64,000 bases of DNA, taken from NCBI RefSeq assembly GCF_000271665.2, contig NZ_CP010978.1:3440501-3504500 (forward strand), read 5' to 3'. The notes under the pieces were generated by a model. The model ran no database searches and had not been told where the DNA came from. It saw only the letters and a program-made list of their open reading frames with translations. Each line of letters begins with the position of its first letter. The stretch's first letter is position 1. This document shows positions 30,835 to 41,055 of the stretch, piece by piece. A program made the position numbers and the translations under genes. This stretch comes from Pelosinus fermentans JBW45. GTDB lineage: Bacteria; Bacillota; Negativicutes; DSM-13327.

Positions 30835-31144
30835 TTTATTGCAATCCATTTACATAAATACCCTCCTCAGCAAAAACTAGCCTGAATCCTAATTACTATG
30901 GATTCAGGCTAGTTACCAGTGATACGGTCACCTTGGCTCATATAACTGTCAGAGGTCCTATACTTATCGATGCGGGTGAAATCATTATTTTGAACTTATG
31001 GAAAAGATTAAGACATCTTATAACTACTTTAAGTAATTCTCCTACAAATTGAATACCACTATCGTAAAAGATATCAAACTATATATGATAGAATTACTAT
31101 ACTTGAAAAGTCTTAATAGAATCGTCCTAGCTATTCACCTCATT
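30835..31144. other. intergenic stretch between HIT and MarR genes
   Basis: No gene is seen. It holds the terminator at 30875-30914 and is otherwise AT-rich without clear structure. Confidence 0.45.
30875..30914 (-). terminator. terminator hairpin
   Basis: A perfect 15-bp stem, AACTAGCCTGAATCC/GGATTCAGGCTAGTT, is followed on the minus strand by a T-run. It lies 230 nt beyond the HIT gene. Confidence 0.8.
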
Positions 31145-31624
31145 TTATAAATCTGCCCACTCCCTAACGCTATTTAATATTTTCAAAAGCCTATTATCAA
31201 ATAGCTCTTGCTTATCTACTTTATATTTATTCCGGATAAAACTAAACAGCTTGCCTCCATCGATCTTATTGTTTGTACAGATGTCTTCAGATGGGAAATC
31301 CAGCATCCATTTATACCTTGGAAATAAGTGAAAGTGGAAATGACTAGTTTCTTCACCTAAACTAAGTATGTAAACCCTATCAATGTCTTTTTCTTTAATA
31401 AGAACTTCAATTATTGCCTTAGAAAGGTTTGCTATTTGAGATAGCTCTTCTGGCTCTAATTGTTCCAAACCCTCCACATGCCTTACTGGTGACAGAATGA
31501 AATACCCGCCTATATTTATATCCAAACAATGGTGTAGGATAACAAAATTGTTTTTGTAGATAATCCCTCCTGGTGGTATTACTTCTTTATTTATAATCCG
31601 GCATGTAATACAAATAGTGTCCAC
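31145..31624 (-). CDS. HIT family protein
   Basis: The 159-residue product has the histidine-triad motif SHFHFHLFPRY (HxHxH) and the N-terminal CITCRI pair as in HIT proteins that bind zinc. Members hydrolyse nucleotide or dinucleotide phosphates. The GTG start at 31624 follows AAGGA by 6-7 nt. It is a single gene with no related neighbour. Confidence 0.87.
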   Translation of the reverse strand: MDTICITCRIINKEVIPPGGIIYKNNFVILHHCLDINIGGYFILSPVRHVEGLEQLEPEELSQIANLSKAIIEVLIKEKDIDRVYILSLGEETSHFHFHLFPRYKWMLDFPSEDICTNNKIDGGKLFSFIRNKYKVDKQELFDNRLLKILNSVREWADL

Positions 31625-31824
31625 CCCTAATCCTTTACTTTTAGTAACCTAACTCTACCTGGCTTAGATAAGTATAGTTTTAATTTACCAATTTTCATAA
31701 TGGATTATTTGCTCAACTTTATAGTGCCCCCCAAGATCAAAACACGGGCTACTGGTAAAAAAGAGGGGGCCAAGCGAATTGTAATACCGTATTACCCTAT
31801 AACATTTATATACAATTTACATAC

Positions 31825-31862
31825 AAAAAATCCTGCAATCATTTATATCTCGCAGGATTTTT
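31825..31862 (-). terminator. terminator after ftsH
   Basis: AAATCCTGC (31828-31836) and GCAGGATTT (31852-31860), followed by a T-run on the minus strand. Confidence 0.8.
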
Positions 31863-31912
31863 CGCCATTACTAGTGATTCCGTTATAGCTGCGTTATCTT
31901 ACTGAAACCTGA

Positions 31913-33724
31913 TTAAGACATCGAAGTTACAATACGGGTAAGATCATCTCCGGAAATGACTTCCTTCTCTTTTAAAAACTGTGCGACCTCATGTAAAACA
32001 GCAATGTGCTCGGTGAGAATCTGCTTAGCTGTATTTTGTGCTTCATCCAGCAATCGATGAATTTCTTGATCAATATGTAAAATCGTAGCAGGACTTAAAT
32101 CTTCCCGACCTGAAACTCCACTTCTTAGGTAAGTTCCTGTAGTATTTGCATAGCGAACCGGTCCTAGCTTTAAGGACATCCCGAACTCAGTAATCATACG
32201 CCGTGCCATTTCTGTAGCTCGTTCAAGGTCATTGGAAGCACCGGTAGAGGCTTCCTGAAAAATAATGAGTTCTGCCGCCCTTCCGCCAAGCATTACGGCG
32301 ATGCGTGCCTTAAGTTCGTTCTCTCCGATTAGATAGCGATCTTCTTCCGGCATCTGCATGGTATAGCCCAGCGCACCTTTTGCAGTTGGGATAATGCTGA
32401 TTTTGTGAACCGGATCGGTTCCAGGAAGATAATAAGCAGTAAGTGCGTGGCCGACCTCATGATAAGAAACCTTAGACCGAATCGCATCGGAAAGGGGCGT
32501 TTTTCGCTGCAGTCCGGCTACAACCCGCTCGATAGCTAAATCAAAATCAGCCATAGAAATTGTCTTAGTCCCTTGCCGGATGGCTAGTAAGGCAGCTTCA
32601 TTGGCAAGATTGGCTAATTCCGCTCCTGAAAAACCAGCTGTTATCTTAGCGAGACGTTCGAGATTTACATCATCGCCAAGGGGCATGCTGCGAGTATGAA
32701 TGGTTAGAATTTCAAGACGACCTGGCTCAGTAGGTAAATTTACTTGAATCTGTCGGTCAAAACGGCCTGGTCGTATCAATGCAGCATCCAGGATTTCCGG
32801 TCGATTGGTAGCTGCCATAATGACCACACCAGAATTAGCCGCAAATCCGTCCATTTCTGCCAACAACTGATTCAAAGTATTTTCCTGTTCGCTGTTTCCG
32901 CCTATCCCTGCTACACTCGTCCGTGCTTGTCCAATGGCATCAATTTCGTCAATAAAGATAATACAGGGGGCCTTCTTTTGTGCCTGTTCGAAAAGATCTC
33001 GTACCCTTGCAGCTCCTACCCCGACAAACATTTCAACAAAACTTGAACCGGTAAGAAAGAAAAATGGAACTTCCGCCTCTCCCGCTGTCGCCTTAGCAAG
33101 AAGCGTTTTTCCTGTTCCAGGTGAACCAGCAAGAAGCACCCCTTTGGGCAGCTTCGCTCCCATTTTGCTAAACTTCTCTGGATTTTTCAGATATTCAATG
33201 ATTTCCCGCAATTCAACTTCTGCTTCGCCGACCCCGCCGACATCACTGAATTTAATACCAATCATTTCTCCGCTAATCTCATGCGCTTTACTTTTCCCCA
33301 GAGACATGGCGTTAGGCCCCCCGCCTCCCATCCGCTTAAAAATGAAGTACCAGATTAAGAATAAAGGTAGTAGAGGCAGAATAAATCCAAATAGGGTTGA
33401 AAGCAAACCTTTCGTTGGAGCTTGAGCCGAAAAAGCTACTCCCGAGGCAATCAGGCGATCCACCAAGTCTGGATCAGTGACTGCCACAACATTAGCGGAA
33501 GTTTCTTTTTGATTTTCCGTGGCTTTCAACGTAAAAACAATGCGGTCGCCATTTAAAATAACCTCATTAATCTTGTTCTCTTTTAAATTCTGGAGGAAAA
33601 CATTGTAGCTGACCTCTGTTTCGCGGATAATGAATGGTTTATAAACAAGATCGTTAAAGAGCCAAGTTGCCAGAATGGCGATAATAAGATACCCTGCGGA
33701 AAAACTTCGTTGTTTGTTATCCAT
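31913..33724 (-). CDS. ftsH: ATP-dependent zinc metalloprotease FtsH
   Basis: The product is 603 residues from the ATG at 33724 (AAGGAGGATCAT before it; upstream in-frame codons lack a site). Two membrane segments (about 9-27 and 106-130) flank a periplasmic part; the AAA domain has Walker A GSPGTGKT (200-207) and Walker B IIFIDE (255-260), then [12 protein letters not shown], and the zinc site HEVGH (422-426; most FtsH read HEAGH). It degrades membrane and short-lived cytosolic proteins. It stands alone, away from the usual tilS-hpt context, so it may be a second copy. Confidence 0.95.
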   Translation of the reverse strand: MDNKQRSFSAGYLIIAILATWLFNDLVYKPFIIRETEVSYNVFLQNLKENKINEVILNGDRIVFTLKATENQKETSANVVAVTDPDLVDRLIASGVAFSAQAPTKGLLSTLFGFILPLLPLFLIWYFIFKRMGGGGPNAMSLGKSKAHEISGEMIGIKFSDVGGVGEAEVELREIIEYLKNPEKFSKMGAKLPKGVLLAGSPGTGKTLLAKATAGEAEVPFFFLTGSSFVEMFVGVGAARVRDLFEQAQKKAPCIIFIDEIDAIGQARTSVAGIGGNSEQENTLNQLLAEMDGFAANSGVVIMAATNRPEILDAALIRPGRFDRQIQVNLPTEPGRLEILTIHTRSMPLGDDVNLERLAKITAGFSGAELANLANEAALLAIRQGTKTISMADFDLAIERVVAGLQRKTPLSDAIRSKVSYHEVGHALTAYYLPGTDPVHKISIIPTAKGALGYTMQMPEEDRYLIGENELKARIAVMLGGRAAELIIFQEASTGASNDLERATEMARRMITEFGMSLKLGPVRYANTTGTYLRSGVSGREDLSPATILHIDQEIHRLLDEAQNTAKQILTEHIAVLHEVAQFLKEKEVISGDDLTRIVTSMS

Positions 33725-33926
33725 ATGATCCTCCTTTTGGGCTTTTCTTATTATCATGTACATGATCGGGAGAAATTATGATTAGCAGTAACTTTCCCCC
33801 TTTACCACCTGACATCTTTATTGGGCAAGACTAAAAACCCGCGAAAAACCTTTTTTTTTGCAGTTCTAGCTCCGCCTCAAATTCTTTATTTCTCGTTTAA
33901 GCTTTTTTATTTCATATTGAGAATTG

Positions 33927-33960
33927 TTAAGTGCGCTTCCAGATATGGAAACGCACTTAA
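33927..33960 (-). terminator. terminator after chemoreceptor gene
   Basis: TTAAGTGCGCTTCC and GGAAACGCACTTAA flank a 6-nt loop, one mismatch, just past the stop codon. Confidence 0.8.
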
Positions 33961-33987
33961 TAGATTCAATGTCGTCCTGCTATTATT

Positions 33988-36018
33988 TTATTTACATTTA
34001 AAATTAGCAATAGCTGAATTTAGCTCAGCAGATGTTTGTGCCAGAGATTGACTAGAGGAGGCTATTTCCTGCATGGTGGCCGACTGTTCTTCTGTGGCAG
34101 CAGAGGCGGTTTGTGTTTCTGCTGCATTTTCTTTACTAATTTTATCAATGTCCTGCATAGAGGAGACCATACTATGACTGCCTGCAGCAATTTGATCAAT
34201 TGATACGGCTATTTCCTGAATTTGTGCGGATAGTTGTTCTACCGAGGAGGCAATGTTCTGGAAACTATCCCCTGCCAATTCTACTACTTTGATACCTTCT
34301 TTGGCACCTTGACTGTTAGCGCTGGTTGCACTAATAGCTTGCTGCATATCTATTTGATTTTTTTGAATCAGAGCCGCAATTTTTTGTGCTGCTTGATTGG
34401 AGTCTTCAGCCAGTTTTCGTACTTCTTCGGCCACTACGGCAAACCCACGACCGGCTTCACCCGCACGGGCGGCTTCAATCGCTGCGTTAAGTGCCAACAA
34501 ATTGGTTTGTCCAGTAATTGATGAAATTAAGCTGACGATTTCGCCAATTTCCTGTGCCCCTTTGCCTAGTTCGCCAATTGTTGTCTGAACCGTTTCGGCT
34601 TCGGCAACAATTTTTTTCATCTGGAAGGCCGCACGTTCAATTGCCTCATGGCCTTGTCCAGTAAATTGTGATGTCTCTTCCGTAATTGCGTTGATCTTTT
34701 TACTGGTATCGGCAATTTGCTGGATATGTCCTGACATTTCTTTTACTACATCTGATACTTGGTGTACTGCCAGAGACTGCTGTTCCGATCCTTCCGCTAT
34801 GTATGTGACTGAACCTGCCACCTGATTGGCTGATTCGGCAGATTGTTGGGCAACCGCTGTTAATTGCTGACTCGCCGCAGCAACCGTTTCCGAACGAGTT
34901 TGCACATTGTCGATAAGATTGCGCAAATTCTCGCCCATATCCTGAAAAGCATCGGCTAATTGCCCAATTTCATCGTTTGTGTGAATGTTTACATCCCGTT
35001 GCCGCAGATCACCGCTTGCCAGCATGAGAGCTTCATCTTTGAGACGGGTTATTGGCTGGGCAAATTGTTTGCTGAGGAAAAATACCAATAATCCAGACAG
35101 AAGGATTGCAGCTAAGGTAATCGAAATGAGCAGTTTGGTCAGAGTACCGACTTCACGGGCAACTTCCGCTTCTGGCGCTGAAACCATAAGAATCCAGTGT
35201 TGATTACCAGGAAGATTGATGGGAGTCAATACACCAAGACAAGGTCTATTATTAATCGAGGTAAAGGTCCCCTTGACTTGCTGCCCGCTTTCACTGACTG
35301 TTCTGAGCAAAGTTATAAAACGATTATCAATTTCGCTTATACCTAACTTAAGATCAGGGTTAATCTTCTTTTCTAATAAATTTAACTTTCCTACCAGCTC
35401 GGTATTATTATGTGCGAGTAAAAGCCCTGACTGATCGATAATTTCACCATAGCCCGAGTCTTTAAATTTAATCTCCTTCACAAGTTCATTCAAAATTTCC
35501 AGTGATGTAGTGCCGTTGAGAAGTCCTACCAGGTTACCATTATCCAATATTGGTATAACAATCACTACTGTAGCTTTTTTGGTTTCTTTGCCAATCAAAG
35601 GCTTAGAAATTACTACTTGTTTAGTCTTAATTGCTTGCTGCAGATAGTCACGGTCAGCTAAGTTGATAATTTTGCCGTCAAACCGCACAGTTGTTCCATC
35701 CAGATATACAAAATTAATCCCGTCAAACTTGCTGCCATTGCGCTTCAAAGCTCCATCCAGAGCAGCAACCATTTTTTCCCGATCGCTATCAGGGCGAATA
35801 TTCGGATTATTGATTACTCCCTGAAGGTAGTTAACCCTTTGTTCAATTGAATTTTCAATTCGCTTTGCGTAATCAATGCCAATTGCTTTTACGGTATCGT
35901 CAACACTTACCGAAAGAATTTGTTTGGAAAAATAGTAACTCAATCCTGCTAAGGCTCCTAATGATATAAGCATGATAGTTAGAACCATTACTAATAATCG
36001 AGTTCGAATGTTTTTCAA
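33988..36018 (-). CDS. methyl-accepting chemotaxis protein with dCache sensor
   Basis: The 676-residue product has TM1 (about 9-29), a double-Cache periplasmic sensor (about 35-290, with [19 protein letters not shown]), TM2 (about 292-313), HAMP (about 315-367) and a long signalling coiled coil whose tip reads [29 protein letters not shown] start with AGGAGG upstream. It lies 85 nt after the FAH-family gene, in line with the LacI-DapA-MFS-porin-FAH set, so it may sense that pathway's substrate. The ligand is inference. Confidence 0.92.
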   Translation of the reverse strand: MKNIRTRLLVMVLTIMLISLGALAGLSYYFSKQILSVSVDDTVKAIGIDYAKRIENSIEQRVNYLQGVINNPNIRPDSDREKMVAALDGALKRNGSKFDGINFVYLDGTTVRFDGKIINLADRDYLQQAIKTKQVVISKPLIGKETKKATVVIVIPILDNGNLVGLLNGTTSLEILNELVKEIKFKDSGYGEIIDQSGLLLAHNNTELVGKLNLLEKKINPDLKLGISEIDNRFITLLRTVSESGQQVKGTFTSINNRPCLGVLTPINLPGNQHWILMVSAPEAEVAREVGTLTKLLISITLAAILLSGLLVFFLSKQFAQPITRLKDEALMLASGDLRQRDVNIHTNDEIGQLADAFQDMGENLRNLIDNVQTRSETVAAASQQLTAVAQQSAESANQVAGSVTYIAEGSEQQSLAVHQVSDVVKEMSGHIQQIADTSKKINAITEETSQFTGQGHEAIERAAFQMKKIVAEAETVQTTIGELGKGAQEIGEIVSLISSITGQTNLLALNAAIEAARAGEAGRGFAVVAEEVRKLAEDSNQAAQKIAALIQKNQIDMQQAISATSANSQGAKEGIKVVELAGDSFQNIASSVEQLSAQIQEIAVSIDQIAAGSHSMVSSMQDIDKISKENAAETQTASAATEEQSATMQEIASSSQSLAQTSAELNSAIANFKCK

Positions 36019-36103
36019 AAAATGACACCTCCTAATTCGTTCTCACTAGTTTACAGGGCACAAACACCCTTTCCCCGTAAGAACCGAAAAGATATTTCGT
36101 TTT

Positions 36104-36988
36104 TTACACAACCGTATTTTTTAATGTGCCAATGCCGGTAATTATCAGTTCTACTTCGTCCCCCGGCTTTAGGAATGTAGGCGGATTCATATTTGCCCCT
36201 ACCCCATCGGGCGTTCCTGTAGCAACAATATCGCCAGGCTCGAGAGTTATGCCTGAGGAAATTGTACTGATCAGTGTGGGTATATCAAAGATAAAGTCTC
36301 TTGTACTGCCATTTTGCCTTACTTCACCATTTACCTTTGTACTGATAGTCAGATTATTGACAGACGAGATGGCATTCTTATGAACCAGATATGGACCCAT
36401 CGGCGCCGAACCATCCAGACTCTTACCTCGAAACCATTGTACATGTTGTTTTTGCAAATCCCGCGCTGTGATATCATTTATAATCGTGTAGCCAAATACA
36501 TAGTCCATCGCATCCTCCTTGCTTACATATGTAGCTTTTTTACCAATAATAACTGCTAATTCTGCTTCGTAATCTAAGGCACTCGTAATTTGTTTATGAC
36601 TATTAATTGAGCCTCCAGGGCCAATTACTGCTGTCGGAGCCTTAGTAAAAATAACAGGATATTTAGGATTGACGCTATTAGGGTCGGCATAGTTTTTTGC
36701 AATGCAGAAAATATTTTTGGTCGGTCTGGGAATAGGTGCCATAATGAGAACACTTTTTACCGGAATCAACAGTGAAAAATCCTTGTTGCCCTCTACTTGA
36801 CCCGCCAATTCACTAATTCGTTTCAAAGCGGCATCGCCTTGTTGGATCAGTGTAAGCATGGTATCTGCCAGCGTGATTTCGCCATAATAATGTTGTTCTG
36901 TGGCAAGCAAGGGAATTATATTTTCCTTGTCTGGACTCAACAAACCGATTGCTTGCAACCCATTCAATTCATACGTTAAAAAATACAT
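36104..36988 (-). CDS. fumarylacetoacetate hydrolase (FAH) family enzyme
   Basis: The 294-residue product shows the FAH metal site and fold: DYEAELAVIIGK, FGYTIINDITARDLQ, FRGKSLDGSAPMGPYLV and PGDIVATGTPDGVG. Family members include acylpyruvate hydrolases, 2-keto-3-deoxy-sugar-acid dehydratases and oxaloacetate decarboxylases. With a DapA-like gene in the same cluster, a role on a 2-keto-3-deoxy acid is plausible but unproved. AAGGAGGAG precedes the ATG. Confidence 0.9.
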   Translation of the reverse strand: MYFLTYELNGLQAIGLLSPDKENIIPLLATEQHYYGEITLADTMLTLIQQGDAALKRISELAGQVEGNKDFSLLIPVKSVLIMAPIPRPTKNIFCIAKNYADPNSVNPKYPVIFTKAPTAVIGPGGSINSHKQITSALDYEAELAVIIGKKATYVSKEDAMDYVFGYTIINDITARDLQKQHVQWFRGKSLDGSAPMGPYLVHKNAISSVNNLTISTKVNGEVRQNGSTRDFIFDIPTLISTISSGITLEPGDIVATGTPDGVGANMNPPTFLKPGDEVELIITGIGTLKNTVV

Positions 36989-37042
36989 AGTTTCTCCTCC
37001 TTGGTTGCATCCGAGTCAAACGCCCGCCGCTATAGACGAAAT

Positions 37043-37077
37043 CAGTTCAGGTGGAGCAATCTCCCCCACCTGAACTG
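37043..37077 (-). terminator. intercistronic hairpin between porin and FAH genes
   Basis: Perfect 12-bp arms CAGTTCAGGTGG and CCACCTGAACTG with an 11-nt loop. No U-tract follows, so it may stabilise the porin mRNA or allow partial read-through. Confidence 0.6.
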
Positions 37078-37112
37078 CAATACTTAATTCACTAAAGCGG
37101 AGATAGATCCGC

Positions 37113-38318
37113 CTAGAATTTTACGTCTAATTCAGCCTTCCAAATCGTGTTATCATTGGCAGCATTAGCAGCCTCCTTATCATCAACAGTCATTCTCTGT
37201 ATATAGAATGTCGCTGCTGGCGAAAAGGCATAATTAATTCTGGTATCAGATATCTTTTGCGCATGATTCGTATTGGCGCCTGCTGCACCTTCAAGCATTG
37301 CATATCGATTAAATATAGCATTTTTTTGCGCATCTAAATATTGGTATGATACATTCCATTGGCCTTTTTTCTTTAATACTTGATCCCCATACACTATTTT
37401 TCCAGCACCAAAGCTTCCCTGACTATCCACACTGTTATTAGCATATTCAAAGGATAATCCCACCTTTGGTGTTGCAAGAAAGCCAATATTGGCAAAGGTA
37501 TACTTTAATAAATCAACATCGTTCTTATTATTTTTGAAATCAGCATAACCAACCTGATAATTCATCTCTTTAACTTTGCCATTTAAAATTATCGATGCTA
37601 TGTCAGCATTATTAAAATCTGTTGCTGATTTATTACCCCAGCCAGTAAAACCTTTGAGTGTTACCCCTCTGTAAAAACTACCATATTGTGCCGTAACAGC
37701 TGCACCTTTACCTAACCCATTTAATTTATAACTTATTTTTCCACCGCCATAACTATAGAAGGTACTATCCACAATAATATTCATAGGATCAATTACCAAT
37801 GCCTGTTCTCCTAAAGTAAGTACTGTATTACTACCAAGATTTGCAGTGTAATAATACCTATCTATGAGATTGCTGTAAGTATCACTGGTGCCATTAGCAC
37901 TTACCTGATTATCGCCACCCGTGTTAGTAAATGAGTCATTGAAAAGATTATTTTTGTTAGGTGCTTTGGTCACAAAACGAAAACCAACAAAAGAATCTGC
38001 ATCAACCTTGATTTTACCATCTAACCGAATGCGGTATGCATTGGTAACCGAACTGGCTGTGCCAGATTTAAGATAATCCACATTTCGGTATCTATTACTA
38101 AACATCCCAGAAAATGATACCTTGGACTGTTCTGTTGCTTTAGACGGTACTTCAACTTTAGACATTTTCCCCTGCTCTTGCTCTAGTTTAGCCAAGCGTT
38201 GCTCCAGACTCAAAATTTTAGCTGCCTGAGCTTCTTCATTTGCAGGATCCGCATAGACACTGGTGCTAAGATTGATACTAAACATAACTGCCAGTACCAT
38301 GATCGCTTTTTTCTTCAT
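37113..38318 (-). CDS. outer-membrane porin, putative, without SLH domain
   Basis: The 401-residue product has a signal peptide (MKKKAIMVLAVMFSINLSTS, cleavage after VYA at about residue 23), a short coiled coil (AAKILSLEQRLAKLEQEQ) and a beta-barrel of alternating residues ending in Phe (WKAELDVKF). It lacks the SLH domain of the porin at 15602-16879. Downstream of the MFS gene by 58 nt, it probably lets the same substrate cross the outer membrane. AGAGGAGCG lies before the ATG. Confidence 0.85.
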   Translation of the reverse strand: MKKKAIMVLAVMFSINLSTSVYADPANEEAQAAKILSLEQRLAKLEQEQGKMSKVEVPSKATEQSKVSFSGMFSNRYRNVDYLKSGTASSVTNAYRIRLDGKIKVDADSFVGFRFVTKAPNKNNLFNDSFTNTGGDNQVSANGTSDTYSNLIDRYYYTANLGSNTVLTLGEQALVIDPMNIIVDSTFYSYGGGKISYKLNGLGKGAAVTAQYGSFYRGVTLKGFTGWGNKSATDFNNADIASIILNGKVKEMNYQVGYADFKNNKNDVDLLKYTFANIGFLATPKVGLSFEYANNSVDSQGSFGAGKIVYGDQVLKKKGQWNVSYQYLDAQKNAIFNRYAMLEGAAGANTNHAQKISDTRINYAFSPAATFYIQRMTVDDKEAANAANDNTIWKAELDVKF

Positions 38319-38376
38319 AAATAACGCTCCTCTTTAATAAGTTTGGTAAGCAAAGAATCCACCATTGTTGCTATGC

Positions 38377-39771
38377 TCAAGGTGAGATTTCTTCAAGAAC
38401 GCGGCCTTTGGTTTCTATCATGAAACGCCAACATACAATTGCAGCAATGAAGGCAACACCTGCGAAAACTGAGAATACCGAAGAGATACCACCAGCTGCT
38501 ACGAGATTTCCAACGATCATCGGACCTGCGGCAGAACCGAGCCGCAGCCATGCGCTCCCAAATCCGTTGCCGATCGCGCGAATACGAGTGGGATATAGTT
38601 CAGCAGAATAGAGATACAAAGAGAACGTTATTGTTTGCAGGCAGGCATAGACGAGTGTGCAGAAGAACCATGCCTGAGTTGGGGACACCACGCCCATTAC
38701 CGACATAATAGTCAACGGTATGATAGACAAACTGAATGCTGCGATATACCACTTCCTGCGGCCTACCTTGTCTATATAAAATGCGCATAGAATTGAAGCG
38801 GCAACACCAAACGCCTGGGTACAAGAGCTATAAAACAGACTTGTATCCAGAGGTAGTTTGAAAACTGTTTTGTAGAGGGTGGGCAGCCAAGTAGCCAGCC
38901 CATTGTTTATCATATAGGCAGCTAACCACAAAACCCAAATCATTAAAGTTCGTGGACGATAGAAGCTGGAGAACAATTCTGTCCAATTTCCTTTTTCTTC
39001 TTTAGCCTTAGTAGTAGATTGGGCAATGCATACATCTTCTTGGACAGGCGATAGGGGTTGTCCAGCTTTTTCAGCCTCTCGTTCCAAACGCTCTATGATA
39101 GCAGTCGCTTCGGCGATACGCCCCTGACTGATTAACCATCGTGGCGATTCCGGCATGAAAAACCGCAGTGGAAGAGTTACTACTGCGGGTATAGCACCAA
39201 TGATGAACATCGCTTGCCAGCCATAGGCAGGTATCACAAAGTAGCCTGCCACAGCAGCCATCATTAGCCCGATAGGAAATAGCACCTCATAAAGTAAGAA
39301 AAATTTCCCGCGTTTATTTGCACCAATGAATTCATTGATATAGGCACTGGCAACAGGAACTTCTCCCCCTGTTCCAATTCCTTGTATGAAACGAAATACC
39401 ATTAAGGCTATTGGGCCCCAGGCGTAAATGCAGGCAAAACTCATACTTGCAAAAATTAATATGGTTATAAGCAGAGAATTAAGTCGCCCCCACCGTTGGG
39501 CAACCCAACCGAAGAATAAGGCTCCAACTAACTGACCGATATATCCTATTGAAATGATAGCTCCAACTTCTGCTGGTGCTAGATGCCACTGTCCAATAAG
39601 TACAGGCAACACAAATGCAATGGCCAAGGTGTCAAAACCATCGAACAGTGTTGCAAGACCAACTATCACTCGCATCAAGATGAGTGACCTTGTCATTGGA
39701 AGTCGTTCTAGACGAGCAAGTAAGTTTTCAGGTCGTATATTAACACTGATGGACTTAGAATCTGTCATCAT
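38377..39771 (-). CDS. MFS transporter, aromatic/organic-acid:H+ symporter or sugar porter type
   Basis: The product is 464 residues from the ATG at 39771 (GAGGAGAT upstream). Twelve membrane segments and motifs VGLATLFDGFDTLAIAFVLP, GWVAQRWGRLNS, GIGTGGEVPVASAYINEF and PESPRWLISQGRIAEA place it in the AAHS/sugar-porter-like branch. It probably imports the acid or sugar acid used by this cluster. It is 321 nt from the DapA-like gene and may have its own promoter in that gap. Confidence 0.9.
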   Translation of the reverse strand: MMTDSKSISVNIRPENLLARLERLPMTRSLILMRVIVGLATLFDGFDTLAIAFVLPVLIGQWHLAPAEVGAIISIGYIGQLVGALFFGWVAQRWGRLNSLLITILIFASMSFACIYAWGPIALMVFRFIQGIGTGGEVPVASAYINEFIGANKRGKFFLLYEVLFPIGLMMAAVAGYFVIPAYGWQAMFIIGAIPAVVTLPLRFFMPESPRWLISQGRIAEATAIIERLEREAEKAGQPLSPVQEDVCIAQSTTKAKEEKGNWTELFSSFYRPRTLMIWVLWLAAYMINNGLATWLPTLYKTVFKLPLDTSLFYSSCTQAFGVAASILCAFYIDKVGRRKWYIAAFSLSIIPLTIMSVMGVVSPTQAWFFCTLVYACLQTITFSLYLYSAELYPTRIRAIGNGFGSAWLRLGSAAGPMIVGNLVAAGGISSVFSVFAGVAFIAAIVCWRFMIETKGRVLEEISP

Positions 39772-40092
39772 GTAATCTCCTCTCAATTCTGATTTTTCAG
39801 ACTATAAAACTAGACATGACACACCCCTTTTAAGAGGCTGAGAATCTCCTAAATTATAATGTTGAATGCTTCGTTAGACAGAATATTAAGTCTATTCGTT
39901 ATATAATTAACCGCCAGCATTCTATATCTTACAAAAAGAAGGGAAACTGATCTTCTTTACTAATCATGTTTCCCGTTCCCCAGATACACATTGCTCGCTC
40001 TACCATGTTATGGTATTATTATACTAGTAGGTTTTTGTATGTGCCTACACTATCCCTTAACTCAGGTACAGCTCTAATGTATCTGAGTTTTT
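39772..40092. other. gap between DapA-like and MFS genes
   Basis: No gene is seen. A minus-strand TATAAT (40021-40016) with a weak upstream box could be a second promoter for the MFS-porin part. The hairpin at 40059-40095 is also here. Confidence 0.4.
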
Positions 40093-40095
40093 TTA
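40059..40095. terminator. hairpin after DapA-like gene
   Basis: AACTCAGGTAC (40059-40069) and GTATCTGAGTT (40079-40089) form a stem with one G-T pair; the T-run is on the plus-strand side, so orientation is unclear. Confidence 0.5.
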
Positions 40096-41031
40096 TACCA
40101 AATTAACTTTTGCAACGTCACCCATTTTAATGGCATCAGTAACACCGTCTTTTTCTTCTTGTGACAAAGGTAAAAGTGGCAGACGCATTAAAGGTAAGCT
40201 GAAAATGCGTCGTTGGTATAATACTTCCTTCATTCTGGCATGAGCTTCGCCTGTAGGCTCACCTGTTCCATAAATAGCAGCAGACATTTTAGACACCGGT
40301 TCATTTGCTTTTAGAATTTCTTTTAAATCGCCTTCTAAAACTTTCTGATACATATTATTAATCAATTCAGGTACACACCCGCAGAAACCGATCAGCGCGC
40401 CATCCATGCCTGGAAGTAATGAAGTGCAGATATATTCATCGTGGCAAGTCCATAAGCCTACATGAGGAGCTTTTTCTTTCAGAATACGGATATCACGTTC
40501 ATACAGAGCCTCATCCCTTGTTCCCATTTTAATTGCTGCAACATTAGGGATTTCACACATCTTCAACAAAGTCTGTACTGGATAAAAACCTTTTGTATTT
40601 GCAGGATATAAGTGAATTACGATTTTGATATCGATAGCTTCTGCCACATCTTTAACGAATTTTACAGGAGTTTCAGGTTTCATACCAAAACGCAGCCAAA
40701 CGTGGGGAGGCATAAGCAGAATGCCATCTGCGCCAACTTCTTGAGCATCTTTTGCATGATCAATAGCTTCAAAAGTTCCTTCAGCACATACACCGGAGAT
40801 AACACGTACTCGTCCTTTGGCTTGGTCAGCCACGATTTTAGTGATTAATTTTCTTTCTTCTCGATCAAATCCGGTAATTTCCCCAGTATGTCCATTAGTA
40901 ACTAAACCAGTAATATGTTTATGTGTTATCAACCATTCCACATAATTTCTAAGTTCTTTTTCATTGACCGTATAATCATCATTCAAAGGTACCATAATTG
41001 CAGGATTAAGCCCTATCCATTTGTTGCTCAT
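40093..41031 (-). CDS. dihydrodipicolinate synthase/N-acetylneuraminate lyase family aldolase
   Basis: The product is 312 residues from the ATG at 41031 (AAGGAAG 9 nt upstream; the GTG three codons earlier is too close). It shows the class I aldolase pattern: NGHTGEITGFDREER where DapA has GTTGE, Tyr in HLYPANTKG, and the Schiff-base lysine in VAAIKMGT. It is unlikely to be the biosynthetic DapA, since it is in a LacI-controlled cluster with a transporter, porin and FAH enzyme. It may cleave or dehydrate a 2-keto-3-deoxy acid. It follows the LacI gene by 24 nt. Confidence 0.9.
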   Translation of the reverse strand: MSNKWIGLNPAIMVPLNDDYTVNEKELRNYVEWLITHKHITGLVTNGHTGEITGFDREERKLITKIVADQAKGRVRVISGVCAEGTFEAIDHAKDAQEVGADGILLMPPHVWLRFGMKPETPVKFVKDVAEAIDIKIVIHLYPANTKGFYPVQTLLKMCEIPNVAAIKMGTRDEALYERDIRILKEKAPHVGLWTCHDEYICTSLLPGMDGALIGFCGCVPELINNMYQKVLEGDLKEILKANEPVSKMSAAIYGTGEPTGEAHARMKEVLYQRRIFSLPLMRLPLLPLSQEEKDGVTDAIKMGDVAKVNLV

Positions 41032-41055
41032 TTGCAGCACTTCCTTTTTATTTAT

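Noticed and set aside
40093-41031. Calling this gene biosynthetic dapA
   Set aside because: The GTTGE motif is altered and the neighbours are catabolic (LacI, MFS, porin, FAH).
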